A stretch of DNA of 64,000 bases from Pycnococcus provasolii (Eukaryota; Chlorophyta; Pseudoscourfieldiophyceae; Pseudoscourfieldiales), in the NCBI GenBank assembly GCA_049487715.1, contig CP150553.1:310001-374000 (forward strand), read 5' to 3'. The notes below the pieces were generated by a model, which was given only the letters and a program-made list of their open reading frames with translations, ran no database searches and was not told the origin of the DNA. Positions 55,745 through 64,000 of the stretch are shown piece after piece; the stretch's first letter is position 1, and every line of letters starts with the position of its first letter. The position numbers and the translations under genes were made by a program.

Positions 55745-57058
55745 ATGCAAGCTCTCCACACATCAATGTCTCGTCAAACCCCACGCGGACGTGGACGCAC
55801 AGTCAGCACAGTCGGCGGCCTCCGACCCCGACAAATGGCACGTGGTGGTGGTTTGGCAAGCAAACGACTTCACGTCAAAGCAGCTTCTGCCAACCAAGCA
55901 CCGCGGCCAACGAAGATGCAGCAGAACAAACAACACAACCAGCACCACCAGCAGCAGAGAAGAACACAGCCAGCCAACACTAACACAGCGGCGGCGACTT
56001 CCGTCTTTGCAGCCACGAGCTTGCCAGAAAAGCTTGTCCCGCAGGCGTCTGAGCTCGTGGGAGGAACGCCAATGGTGTACCTGAACAAAATCTCCAAAGA
56101 CTGCAAGGCGCGTATTGCGTGCAAGCTCGAGGGACTCAACCCGTGCGGCAGCGTGAAAGACCGGATAGCCAAGCGGATGCTCGACCAGGCGGAAATGGAC
56201 GGAACCATCAGCCCAGGCCGAACGACGCTCGTCGAGGCGACGTCGGGAAACACGGGCATCGGACTTGCGTTCATCGCAGCCTCCAAGGGGTATCGACTCA
56301 TCCTCACCATGCCCGAGACGATGTCAATCGAGAGGCGAGTTCTCCTTCGCGCATTTGGTGCGGAGCTCGTCTTGACGCGTGGGGAGATTGGCATGAAAGG
56401 GGCTCTGGACAAGGCGGAGGAGCTGTGCGCAACCGTGCCGGATGCCTACCAGCTTTGCCAGTTTGAAAACCCAGCAAACCCGGCGGTGCACTACGAAACG
56501 ACGGGACCGGAGATATGGCGAGACACGGCGGGCACGATGAAGCACCTCGTGTGCGGTGTGGGAACTGGTGGCACAATCACCGGGTGCACACGCTACTGCA
56601 AGGAGCAGCCCGGCGGCGACAACCTCAAGGCGTATGCCGTGGAGCCGGCGGAGAGCGCCGTGCTCAGCGGGAAGCCGGCGGGTGCGCACAGCATCCAGGG
56701 CATCGGAGCAGGCTTCGTGCCCAAAAATTACGACCAGAGCCTCGTGGACGAGGTGGTGCCCGTGTCGACGAACGACTCGCTGGCGATGGCGCAGAGGCTA
56801 GCCATCGAGGAGGGGCTTCTCGTGGGAATCTCCAGCGGCGCCGCGGTGTGCGCAGCGCTCGAGATCGCGTCGAGAGAGGAGAACGCGGGTGACCTCGTTG
56901 TGGTGGTGCTGCCCTCGTTCGGCGAGAGGTACCTGTCTACGCCGCTCTTCCAAAACCTATGGGTCGAAGACGACAAGACGGAGCAGTCGATGCCCACGAG
57001 CTGGCGCACCGCGAAACGCATTGGCGTGAAGCCGCTGGGCGAGCGCGAGTCGCTCTAA
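55745..57058 (+). CDS. Cysteine synthase (O-acetylserine(thiol)lyase), organellar
   Basis: 437 residues from ATG at 55745. It makes cysteine from O-acetylserine and sulfide. The first 100 residues are Arg/Gln/Asn-rich, acid-poor and look like a plastid or mitochondrial presequence. The fold type II PLP domain has [25 protein letters not shown] with the PLP lysine Lys138, [25 protein letters not shown], and [13 protein letters not shown]. The ending [15 protein letters not shown] is the usual plant OAS-TL C-terminus. It takes the sulfide produced downstream of APS reductase (11417). Cystathionine beta-synthase is less likely because there is no CBS pair. Confidence 0.95.
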   Translation: MQALHTSMSRQTPRGRGRTVSTVGGLRPRQMARGGGLASKRLHVKAASANQAPRPTKMQQNKQHNQHHQQQRRTQPANTNTAAATSVFAATSLPEKLVPQASELVGGTPMVYLNKISKDCKARIACKLEGLNPCGSVKDRIAKRMLDQAEMDGTISPGRTTLVEATSGNTGIGLAFIAASKGYRLILTMPETMSIERRVLLRAFGAELVLTRGEIGMKGALDKAEELCATVPDAYQLCQFENPANPAVHYETTGPEIWRDTAGTMKHLVCGVGTGGTITGCTRYCKEQPGGDNLKAYAVEPAESAVLSGKPAGAHSIQGIGAGFVPKNYDQSLVDEVVPVSTNDSLAMAQRLAIEEGLLVGISSGAAVCAALEIASREENAGDLVVVVLPSFGERYLSTPLFQNLWVEDDKTEQSMPTSWRTAKRIGVKPLGERESL

Positions 57059-57205
57059 GTAATCAAAACGAAAGCAGAGATAAAGTTGAAAGTAAATAGA
57101 ACGAAGTGGCTATATTTAAAAAAACAACAACAATAATAATTCTTAGGTTATTTAGGTACAGTGTGTGTACTAAAATCACAATACAGTTGGTAACATGGAG
57201 AGGTC

Positions 57206-58489
57206 TCACGTGCCGGCACCAGCGTCGCGGAGCGTCTGCCAATCCCATGCCTCGTGGTATCGTATGCGCACCGAGCTCCAGAGCATCGCATCGTCGGGAG
57301 TAAGAGGTGGCGCACCCTTCAGCCGCGTGGCGTTTGCCGCAGGCGTTCGTACCGTCATGGGAAGCCACACGTACGTGCTCGTTCGCAAATCCTTCGGATT
57401 CCAGCGGTCTGCAAGGAACAGAAAGCGACCTAGCTCGTCGCTGTCGACATCAGCGGTGCCGTCGCCGTCGACGAATCGTAGAGGTCCGAACACGTAAGTT
57501 CCCTGTGAATAGAACGTGCTTGCACGCATTTCTCCGCTGCTTCCGTGGCTCGGGTCGCCAAGGCTCTTCCATTTGCACAGCATACATGTCGCCACATGCG
57601 CCATCGCACGATTCGGCGCCCATCCGGTGCACCCGCTTGTGACCATGTAGTACAGTCCACCATTTTTGAATACCGTCGGCGCCTCGCGACTTTGCCCCAC
57701 AAACACGCGCGCGAACGAGCCGTCGAGGCCCGTGTAGTCTTCTGTGAGCTTTCCAATATGCGAGACACGGTTATCTTCAGAACTGTATACGAGGTATCCC
57801 GTGTTATCTTCGTCGTCGTCGACGAAGACGGTCATGTCACGCGCGTCCCAACCGTGAGGACGTGCACTGCCGTGGTATTGAAACGGTCCTGTGGGGCTGT
57901 CGCTCGTCGCGACACCAACTTGCGCGTACGTGTAATCCGCCGTGTCAATGTGCAGAAGCATGACGAACGTCTTCGTCTTGCGGTTGTACACCACCTTCGG
58001 GCGCTCCACCACTTTGCTCGTGTGTATATCGATCGTGCGGTCGCTGGTGTCTGGCTTAAGCGCGAGTCCTTCATAGGTCCACGTGTTGAAGTCCGTCGTG
58101 CGGTACACGGAGATGCCGACGACGTCAACGCGCGCGGGCGTGTGTATGCTGAGCTGCTTGGTATCTCCGTCCTTATTTTCGCCATACCAGTACACAGCCC
58201 CTTCGTGCTCGAGCAGGCATCCCCCGTGCGCCTGTATGCGCCGCCCGTTTTCATCCGTGCCTGGCACAACACCTGGCTGGAACTTCAAGTTCCGCGATGA
58301 CGTCTCTGCTCCATCACTGGCCGGCGAGGAGTCTGCTCCCGCCGCAGAGGCCGACTTGCCGACTTGCTCCCCCCCGACGGGAATCCTTAATCCAAGGGGC
58401 GTAATCACGAAGCTCGGTGAAGCCTCGACAAAGCTCACGTGAAAACAACAAAAGCAAGTTATCAACAAGGTATACACGAGGCCAAACAT
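57206..58489 (-). CDS. Secreted glycoside hydrolase family 43, galactanase-like
   Basis: 427 residues from ATG at 58489 (MFGLVYTLLITCFCCFHVSF), giving a clear signal peptide. The five-bladed GH43 propeller starts at RRIQAHGGCLLEHEGAVYWYGENK, the form seen in exo-beta-1,3-galactanases. Further blades have WTYEGLALKP, VVERPKVVYNRKTKTFVMLL, GWDARDMTVFVDDDEDNTGY and SREAPTVFKNGGLYYMVTSG (acidic residue candidates), and the end DRWNPKDLRTSTYVWLP. A role in degrading galactan side chains of wall or extracellular glycoproteins is inferred. It is divergent from the NCL exchanger. Confidence 0.87.
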   Translation of the reverse strand: MFGLVYTLLITCFCCFHVSFVEASPSFVITPLGLRIPVGGEQVGKSASAAGADSSPASDGAETSSRNLKFQPGVVPGTDENGRRIQAHGGCLLEHEGAVYWYGENKDGDTKQLSIHTPARVDVVGISVYRTTDFNTWTYEGLALKPDTSDRTIDIHTSKVVERPKVVYNRKTKTFVMLLHIDTADYTYAQVGVATSDSPTGPFQYHGSARPHGWDARDMTVFVDDDEDNTGYLVYSSEDNRVSHIGKLTEDYTGLDGSFARVFVGQSREAPTVFKNGGLYYMVTSGCTGWAPNRAMAHVATCMLCKWKSLGDPSHGSSGEMRASTFYSQGTYVFGPLRFVDGDGTADVDSDELGRFLFLADRWNPKDLRTSTYVWLPMTVRTPAANATRLKGAPPLTPDDAMLWSSVRIRYHEAWDWQTLRDAGAGT

Positions 58490-58877
58490 ACGACAAGTCT
58501 TATAAGTCGAGGACGTGCAAAGCACTAAGGTTAAGGGCGCACTTATACTTATGTGGGAGGACATACACCGGCTGACCGGATGGATCGGATGGCGATTCGT
58601 TTCGAAAAGGGAGAAACACAGTACCCGGGTACCCTATGCCCCCCGCGGGCAGCCGGGCCAGAAATAAAAATTGCAGTACGCCCCGGGTTTTTATTCCTCG
58701 ACCTAAATGCTGGTTATAAACCGGGTTAGGGGTTAGGGGTTAGGGTTAGGGGTTAGGTTTATAACCAGCAATTAGGTCGAGGAATAAAAACCCGGGGCGT
58801 ACTGCAATTTCGATTTGTCGTTGTTGTTCACCGGAGGACTCGACGTTGTGGTTCACCCGTTTGCAAACCTCACATTC
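58490..58877. promoter_or_regulatory. Divergent promoter region, GH43 and NCL exchanger
   Basis: 388 bp between outward starts. It is dominated by the long hairpin at 58668-58810, which ends 67 bp before the exchanger start codon. Confidence 0.5.
58668..58810. repeat. Long inverted repeat (55-bp arms) with telomeric loop
   Basis: Arms 58668-58722 and 58756-58810 are reverse complements with a single mismatch. They contain GTACGCCCCGGGTTTTTATT and TGCTGGTTATAAACC. The 33-nt loop is a run of GGGGTTA/GGGTTA units. It could be a foldback element or a structured regulatory sequence in the 5' UTR of the exchanger gene. Confidence 0.95.
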
Positions 58878-60851
58878 ATGGCGTCCCCCTCCACGTGTCG
58901 CATCACCTCAACGGCACCTCACAAGCACGGGCACGGGCACGGGAGGGGCTCTGTCTCTGTTTTGATTCGTGAGGATGGTCACCTTCTGTTTTGTGCTTCT
59001 CCTTCTCGACATTGTCGTGTTATTAAAAGGACTACACGTGGCTCACGTGGTAGGCCTCCTTGCTTGCCTCCTGCCCTGGGTCTCTCATCTACAGAGCTAC
59101 AGCCGGCTACCGCAGTCGAGGATCCTTTAAACATGATGGTGTCAACGTCGTCGTCGTCGTCGTCGTCGTCGCGTCAGTTCACAAATATGCAAGCGCCTTC
59201 CCTGGTCGCGGACATTGCGGCAATTTCACCCGCGTGCGAGGAGGAACCGGCGCCACCGCTCTGGCCGTTTCTCCTGCCGTGCAGTGACAGCGTGGGAGGT
59301 AACGTTTTCCTCGGACTCGCGTATGGTTACCTGCTGCTCACTGCCGCAAACCTCATATCCGAAGGGAGCGAGGAACTCCTCGAGGTGCTTGGACCGGGTC
59401 TTGTTGGTGGTCTGCTCTTACCCGCTCTAGGTGCAGCGCCCGATGCGCTCATCATCTTGGCCTCTGGGCTTCGTGGAACACCTGAGCAGGCGCAAGAGGA
59501 AGTGGCGGTGGGTCTCGGTGTGCTCGCCGGCTCGACGATACTTCTTGCCACCGCTGCGTGGGGTGGGTGCTTGCTAGCTGGTGCGTGCGACTTCGACGAA
59601 GAGACGGGACGTGCGAAGGATCGAACGCTCACCCGCAACCCTCTTACGTCGCCGACAACGACCGGCGTGACCACCGATGAGCAGACGACCGTGGGTGCGT
59701 CGCTTATGGCTGTCAGCTGCTTGCCGTTCCTTGTCGTGCAGCTTCCTCTAATTGACAAGGTTGATTTCGGCAAGGAAGGGCCAGAGTTTGCGTTCGCTGG
59801 TGCCTGCGTTTGTTTCGCGGGCTTCGTCGCATACTCTGCGTACCAGGTGGCAAGCCCGTGGCTGCAGGAGAAGAGGCTCGAGGAAGCACGCCTGCAGCTG
59901 GTGAAGGGACGCACCATCTCTCGAGCGAAAGCTTTGAGCCGCAGCTGGGGTGGCCTGATTAACACGAAGACAGGAGAGGTTAACGTCGCCGCAATCGACA
60001 AGCTCTTCACGACGTTCGACTCCGATGGCGACCAGGACCTGAATCTGAAGGAGCTGGAGGCGCTTATCATCGGATTGGAGGTGGAGCACGCCGGCACAAT
60101 CCCAACGGCGGACGAGGCGAAAGTTTGGCTCAACTCATTCGATTTGAATGCGGATGGGAAGATCACCCGCGAGGAGTTTCGCACGGGGATGACTCGTTGG
60201 CTTGCGCAAATGGAGGCGGCGGAGAGGAAGCAGAATGCACAGAGAATGCTGTCACGCGGCAGTGCCACAAAGATGGAGGAGGCGCAGCGTATCCTTACAA
60301 TCGCAGCACTTGAGGCAGAGGAGGATGAGGAGGAAGAGGAGGAAGAGGAGGAGGGGGAGGAGGGGGGTGCGCTGGTGTTCTTAAAGGCTGGTGCGCTTAT
60401 CTTTGGCGGCCTTGCGATCGTGGCGACATTTGCCGATCCAGCTGTGGGCGCAATTGGTCGCTTTTCGGATGCCGCGGGCTTCAACCCCTTTTACGTTGCG
60501 TTCATTGCCACGCCGTTTGCTTCGAATGCGAGCGAGGTGGTCAGTTCGTACCTTTTCGCGAAGAAGAAGCGTCTTCGCAACATCAGCCTGACTTACAGCC
60601 AGATTTATGGCGCGGTTACCATGAATAATACCGTGTGCCTCGGAATCTTCCTGGCTGTCGTTTACCTGCGTGGTTTGACATGGGACTTTTCTGCCGAGGT
60701 GACGACGAACGTGGTTGTGATTCTGGCCATGGCATTGATTGGAAGGAGCTCAACGACGTTCCCGAGCTGGACTGCGTTGCCCGCAATCACGCTGTATCCG
60801 CTGAGCATCGGATTGATTGCTTATCTGGAGACGAGCTTAGGCTGGCACTAA
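58878..60851 (+). CDS. NCL-type Na+/Ca2+ exchanger with EF-hands
   Basis: 657 residues from ATG at 58878. Two blocks of hydrophobic helices flank a soluble loop. The first alpha repeat is LVGGLLLPALGAAPDALIIL, in the CaCA superfamily form; the second is FNPFYVAFIATPFASNASEV. The loop has two EF-hands, DSDGDQDLNLKEL (about 380-392) and DLNADGKITREEF (about 421-433), followed by a Glu-rich tract. This order (helices, EF-hands, helices) is the plant NCL arrangement, placing the exchanger under direct Ca2+ control. The first 80 residues are His/Arg/Ser-rich and may be a targeting or disordered region. The hairpin at 58668 lies immediately upstream. Confidence 0.92.
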   Translation: MASPSTCRITSTAPHKHGHGHGRGSVSVLIREDGHLLFCASPSRHCRVIKRTTRGSRGRPPCLPPALGLSSTELQPATAVEDPLNMMVSTSSSSSSSSRQFTNMQAPSLVADIAAISPACEEEPAPPLWPFLLPCSDSVGGNVFLGLAYGYLLLTAANLISEGSEELLEVLGPGLVGGLLLPALGAAPDALIILASGLRGTPEQAQEEVAVGLGVLAGSTILLATAAWGGCLLAGACDFDEETGRAKDRTLTRNPLTSPTTTGVTTDEQTTVGASLMAVSCLPFLVVQLPLIDKVDFGKEGPEFAFAGACVCFAGFVAYSAYQVASPWLQEKRLEEARLQLVKGRTISRAKALSRSWGGLINTKTGEVNVAAIDKLFTTFDSDGDQDLNLKELEALIIGLEVEHAGTIPTADEAKVWLNSFDLNADGKITREEFRTGMTRWLAQMEAAERKQNAQRMLSRGSATKMEEAQRILTIAALEAEEDEEEEEEEEEGEEGGALVFLKAGALIFGGLAIVATFADPAVGAIGRFSDAAGFNPFYVAFIATPFASNASEVVSSYLFAKKKRLRNISLTYSQIYGAVTMNNTVCLGIFLAVVYLRGLTWDFSAEVTTNVVVILAMALIGRSSTTFPSWTALPAITLYPLSIGLIAYLETSLGWH

Positions 60852-61062
60852 GTTTAGTAAGTAAGTTATTCGTTTTTATAAGTACTACTAATTAAGGTAT
60901 GTAGTCACACAAAAGTACCGTGACGGCGACGACGCGAGCACCGAGTGAGTGCGCCGCGGGTCCCGAAATCTATCCCCTATCTCCCCCCCCCCTTCCCTTC
61001 CCTCGAGAGGTTCGGATTTGTGAAATGTGATATTTCGCATTCTCACACCACCGGTGTGTGTG
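60852..61062. other. Gap between NCL and HAD genes
   Basis: Spacer of 211 bp between co-oriented genes. It has a C-rich tract at 60974-60995. No gene. Confidence 0.4.
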
Positions 61063-62160
61063 ATGCTCGCCCCCTCCTGCTCTCTCTCGGCTTCGGTGTC
61101 TGTCTCGCAAAACAGGCGTGTGTCTCCGTCTCTGTCATTGTCATCGTCATTGTCGCGTCGGTGTCAACACATTGTTGTGTCTTCAGCGTCGTCATCCTCC
61201 TCCGCCTCAGCATCCTTAGCAGCATCAACTTCAGCACCGACCACGATGCGCGCGCTATCCAGTATCCTTGAGTTGTACGAGGAGGGGTACCGCGGTTTCC
61301 TCCTCGATCAGTTTGGTGTTCTCCACGACGGTGTAACGCCATATCCAGGTGCTGTCGACGCCGTGCGATCCCTCGCGGAGGCTGGTGCTTCTCTTGTCCT
61401 TGTCAGCAACTCCAGCCAAAGGGCCCAAAACGTTTGGAAACGGCTCGAGCCAATGGGATTTCTGCCGTCGTATTTCGTCGGCGTCATAACGAGCGGTGAA
61501 CTTGCGAACGAGGCGTTTGCAACGAGAGGTGAAGGTGTCGGGCCGCTTGCTGGTCACAAAGATGTGTCTCGCGTGATTCACTTCACGTGGGCAGAGAGAG
61601 GGAAGATCTCGCTTGATGGTCTCAAGCTCGAGTGTACTACGGAAGCTGCGGAGGCAGAAATTGTGCTTGCCTCCGGCGTTGACGCGATGGGAACGCGCGA
61701 CGGACCTCCAACACCACGAAGTCTGGACGAGCTGAAAGAAATTGCGAGAAAATGTGCTGAACGCGATTTGCCAATTGTTATCGCGAACCCGGACTACGTG
61801 ACGGTCGCTGGTGCGCAGGATGGCAAGCCGCTCGCGGAAATGCCCGGCGCGTTCATGAAAGTATATGAGAGCTGTGGAAAGAAAGATCGAATACTGTGTA
61901 TGGGGAAACCTGGCACGTTCATGTTCGAGCGTGGTGTGGCCACGCTTCAGGCGCACAACGATGCTTTGACGCTTGAGAATATTGTGATGGTTGGTGACAG
62001 CTTGCACCATGACATCACCGGCGCGAAGAGTGCTAACGTGCACAGCGTTTGGGTGCTGAACGGCATTCACGCAGACGACATTTCGCAGAAAGGTGCCGAG
62101 GCAACCGTTGCCGCGGAGGGTGTCGCCTTGCCTGAGTTTACGTTGAGTGAGTTTCGGTAG
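61063..62160 (+). CDS. HAD-superfamily class IIA phosphatase, organelle-targeted
   Basis: 365 residues from ATG at 61063. Residues 1-65 are Ser/Ala/Arg-rich with no acids and resemble a plastid or mitochondrial presequence. The mature domain starts near MRALSSILELYEEGYRGFLL. HAD motif I is DQFGVLHDG (about 82-90), motif II VLVSNSSQRA, and the C-terminal VMVGDSLHHDITGAK is motif IV. The IIA cap lies between. The DQFGVLHDG form belongs to an uncharacterised subgroup found in plants and bacteria (TIGR01459-like). The substrate is unknown. Confidence 0.88.
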   Translation: MLAPSCSLSASVSVSQNRRVSPSLSLSSSLSRRCQHIVVSSASSSSSASASLAASTSAPTTMRALSSILELYEEGYRGFLLDQFGVLHDGVTPYPGAVDAVRSLAEAGASLVLVSNSSQRAQNVWKRLEPMGFLPSYFVGVITSGELANEAFATRGEGVGPLAGHKDVSRVIHFTWAERGKISLDGLKLECTTEAAEAEIVLASGVDAMGTRDGPPTPRSLDELKEIARKCAERDLPIVIANPDYVTVAGAQDGKPLAEMPGAFMKVYESCGKKDRILCMGKPGTFMFERGVATLQAHNDALTLENIVMVGDSLHHDITGAKSANVHSVWVLNGIHADDISQKGAEATVAAEGVALPEFTLSEFR

Positions 62161-62186
62161 GATGACAACACGTGTTATTACATTCT

Positions 62187-63629
62187 CTATTTCTTTTTTT
62201 TCAACGACGATTTCATCAGCTCGGCAAATGCACGACGGCGCCTCTCGCGCGTCTCAGGCTTTGGCGCGATGTACTTGTACATGCCGTCCCAAGGAACGAC
62301 TCTCAAACTCGCTCTCTCCGCAATCACCTTCTGTACGCGCGCGGCAAAGTCAATGGAGCTTTCGCCTGGCAGTTTCTCCATCGGTTCGAGGAACCACACA
62401 TCTGCCACCACCGCCCAGCTCGTCATCAATTTGTACAGGTGCATCGTAAACGACTCGCGCTTGCTGTTCCAAAACGCATCCACGAATGTCTTATTATATT
62501 TGATGGCGATGGGGCAAACGGGAACGTCAAGGTCGAATGCCGAGCGCTTGAACATGACGCAGTGCTCGTTGTTCACGCACGTTCCTTCCGGGAAAATCAG
62601 GAGCGGGTTTGACCCATGCTCGTGCACATGATCTTGAATTCTCTTCGCCACCGCGGCGCGGTCGCTGGAATCGTTGCGATCGAATTTGATGCACCCGACA
62701 GCATCGAGCACACGTGACTGCAACCAGCCCTCCCAACCACGGTTGTACTTTTGTGCAATGACTGCGAACGGGAATTTGCTCTCCAGAATCATGAAGTCAA
62801 TCATTGACGTATGATTTGCAACGAACACTTTTGCCCCTCGGCTTGGTTGGGGACCGTGAAATTGCACGACGCCTGTCCACGACCAAACGAACACGTTGCA
62901 CATGCAAACCAGGAGTCTTGACTCCACTTCTTTTCGCTTCGTGTTGTTTGTGATGACGACGTCTGCTATGCTCCACAAGATGAGACACAGCAACATTCCA
63001 AGGATAAGGCTGACTAGCCTTACGGGGAAAAGAAACACATACCTGACGACGAATCCGACGCACCAGAGCGGGAAGAGGTAAAAGTTCCAATTCCACGGTT
63101 CGTACGGCTGGCTTTCGAAGCAGCAGCTGAAGCTGTCGTCGACGGCAGATGCGACGCCGTCGCTTGACGCTTTGACGACTTGCTGCAGGAATGCATTTAG
63201 GATGGGTGCATGTGCTTCGATTGAGCCTTCCTGCCCACCGCCGATTGTTTCTGTTGTTGTCATCGTCATCGTGCGCGGTGTTGCTTGGAGGGATGGAGGG
63301 GTGGACGACGACGATAATTTCCTTCGGTGAGCGGTGAGCGAGTCCCCTCCTTCTTCCGCCATTTGCGCCTCGAGCGCCGAAACTGCGAGATTGCGCACGG
63401 ATCGCGACGTGAAGAGCGCAGTCGCCCCCAAAGAAGGCAGCCCAGATGCGCCGGCGGCATTCTTATGATTCTTACAACAGTTGTCGTGCTGCACCACCAC
63501 CTCCTCCTCCTCCTGCTCCTTCTCCTCCTCGCTCTCCGACGACGCATCCACTTCTGCTCCAGGTGCAGGAACTCGCTCCAGCACCCTCTTTGAAGGGAAA
63601 GAAGAACTTGCCAGGAAATCAGACGCCAT
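62187..63629 (-). CDS. GPAT9-like membrane acyltransferase (PlsC fold)
   Basis: 480 residues from ATG at 63629. The first 180 residues are disordered (Ser/Glu-rich, HNKN region). Hydrophobic segments WCVGFVVRYVFLFPVRLVSL and ILGMLLCLILWSIAD follow. The acyltransferase domain has VFVANHTSMIDFMIL (NHTSxxD, about 269-283) and LIFPEGTCVNNEHCVMFKRS (FPEGT, about 342-361), then VCPIAIKYNKTFVDAFWNS. The FPEGTCVNN and VMFKR blocks match GPAT9 and human GPAT3/4, which make lysophosphatidate in the ER. The basic end SSLKKKK fits an ER retrieval signal. It is convergent with the HAD gene, 26 bp apart. Confidence 0.92.
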   Translation of the reverse strand: MASDFLASSSFPSKRVLERVPAPGAEVDASSESEEEKEQEEEEVVVQHDNCCKNHKNAAGASGLPSLGATALFTSRSVRNLAVSALEAQMAEEGGDSLTAHRRKLSSSSTPPSLQATPRTMTMTTTETIGGGQEGSIEAHAPILNAFLQQVVKASSDGVASAVDDSFSCCFESQPYEPWNWNFYLFPLWCVGFVVRYVFLFPVRLVSLILGMLLCLILWSIADVVITNNTKRKEVESRLLVCMCNVFVWSWTGVVQFHGPQPSRGAKVFVANHTSMIDFMILESKFPFAVIAQKYNRGWEGWLQSRVLDAVGCIKFDRNDSSDRAAVAKRIQDHVHEHGSNPLLIFPEGTCVNNEHCVMFKRSAFDLDVPVCPIAIKYNKTFVDAFWNSKRESFTMHLYKLMTSWAVVADVWFLEPMEKLPGESSIDFAARVQKVIAERASLRVVPWDGMYKYIAPKPETRERRRRAFAELMKSSLKKKK

Positions 63630-64000
63630 GGATGGAAATTCGAAAAATATCGAAATAACAAGCAAGCGAAGGAAAGGGGGGGAAATCAGGAGTAACGCCC
63701 CCCCCCCCCGAACGAACTTTTCGAAAACCCTAATTGAAAATGGGAGGTTCCGACTTCCGAGGTTGTTTTCTTACTGTAAACCCCTAATTGAATTGAGAGC
63801 AAGGGCATATTAATCCGGATTAATATGCCCTTGTTGAGAGAGTGGAAAAACTAAAAAGTGAAATCTGTTGTTTTCCTTCTCCCCCACGAATTCAGTCGTT
63901 TTTTCGTTTTTTGGATTATTCCAAGACGATATTTTTTTTAATAAAATAAAGTAGTTCTATGGAGTCGCCCGATGGTGCTGCTGGTGCTCCGTGGTACATG
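63630..64000. promoter_or_regulatory. Promoter of GPAT9-like gene and window edge
   Basis: It holds a C homopolymer at about 63699-63709, CCCTAATTGAA boxes (63728 and 63782), the 34-bp palindrome, and AT-rich sequence at 63925-63960. The last 40 bp may begin another gene. Confidence 0.5.
63793..63840. mobile_element. 34-bp perfect palindrome flanked by 7-bp direct repeats
   Basis: The palindrome spans 63800-63833: CAAGGGCATATTAATCC followed directly by its reverse complement. TTGAGAG lies exactly on both sides (63793-63799 and 63834-63840), as a target-site duplication would. It may be the smallest remnant of a foldback element. Confidence 0.75.

Noticed and set aside
59327-60484. 385-codon minus-strand ORF rich in Ser
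   Set aside because: Antisense to the NCL exchanger, which has clear membrane and EF-hand motifs.

Overview
This window is nuclear DNA from a compact eukaryotic genome, most likely a small green alga. The genes are eukaryotic: SNAREs, gamma-SNAP, an anaphase-type E2, CAF1, NOP2, MLH1, PHD and F-box proteins, kinesin, and a tubulin-ligase-like protein. A plastid is indicated by a plant-type APS reductase with a C-terminal thioredoxin domain, an O-acetylserine(thiol)lyase, a GPAT9-like acyltransferase and an NCL-type Na+/Ca2+ exchanger. Several proteins also carry transit-peptide-like N-termini. Gene density is about one per 1.8 kb on alternating strands. Introns are few and short; three were placed from the sequence (VOC protein 86 nt, ER cyclophilin 162 nt, gamma-SNAP 113 nt). 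Telomere-like CCCTAA repeats lie inside several intergenic gaps. The species was not identified. No rRNA, tRNA or CRISPR array was recognised.

1-18.3 kb: a long ARM-like protein running off the left edge (minus), a kinesin with a degenerate motor (minus), a beta-helix protein with a Tat-like lumen signal (plus), a VOC protein (minus, spliced), a SYP4/syntaxin-16 SNARE (plus), APS reductase (minus), a TTL-like protein (plus), and a secreted PQQ-dehydrogenase-like propeller with a Thr-rich tail (minus).

18.5-21.3 kb: an accessory island. It holds a TnpB/Fanzor-type RNA-guided nuclease homologue with an intact RuvC triad and zinc finger. It is preceded by about 1.5 kb of GC-rich, Arg-rich, stop-poor sequence that replaces the expected N-terminal lobe.

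21.7-43.3 kb: housekeeping genes, namely a disrupted low-complexity ORF, organellar HisRS, MLH1, an inositol monophosphatase-family protein, a truncated copy of the PQQ-dehydrogenase gene, a QLQ-PHD protein, NOP2, ER cyclophilin, an F-box/HEAT protein, UBE2C, gamma-SNAP, CTU1, an SLC25 carrier, an unknown protein and CAF1.

43.8-64 kb: a membrane protein with EF-hands and BspA-like repeats, an EF-hand/SAM/FN3/TM/zinc-finger protein resembling the STIM layout, and two paralogous regulators, one with a LOV-like PAS domain lacking the photoactive Cys and interrupted by one in-frame stop. Also here are a foldback element, a tandem-repeat protein, cysteine synthase, a GH43 galactanase-like enzyme, the NCL exchanger preceded by a 55-bp-arm hairpin with a telomeric loop, a HAD phosphatase, a GPAT9-like acyltransferase, and a 34-bp perfect palindrome with 7-bp flanking repeats.

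Functional links: APS reductase and cysteine synthase belong to plastid sulfate assimilation. Syntaxin and gamma-SNAP act in membrane fusion. CAF1, NOP2 and CTU1 act in RNA turnover and modification. Three genes combine EF-hands with membrane segments, suggesting calcium signalling. Clustering appears incidental; no operon-like unit was seen.
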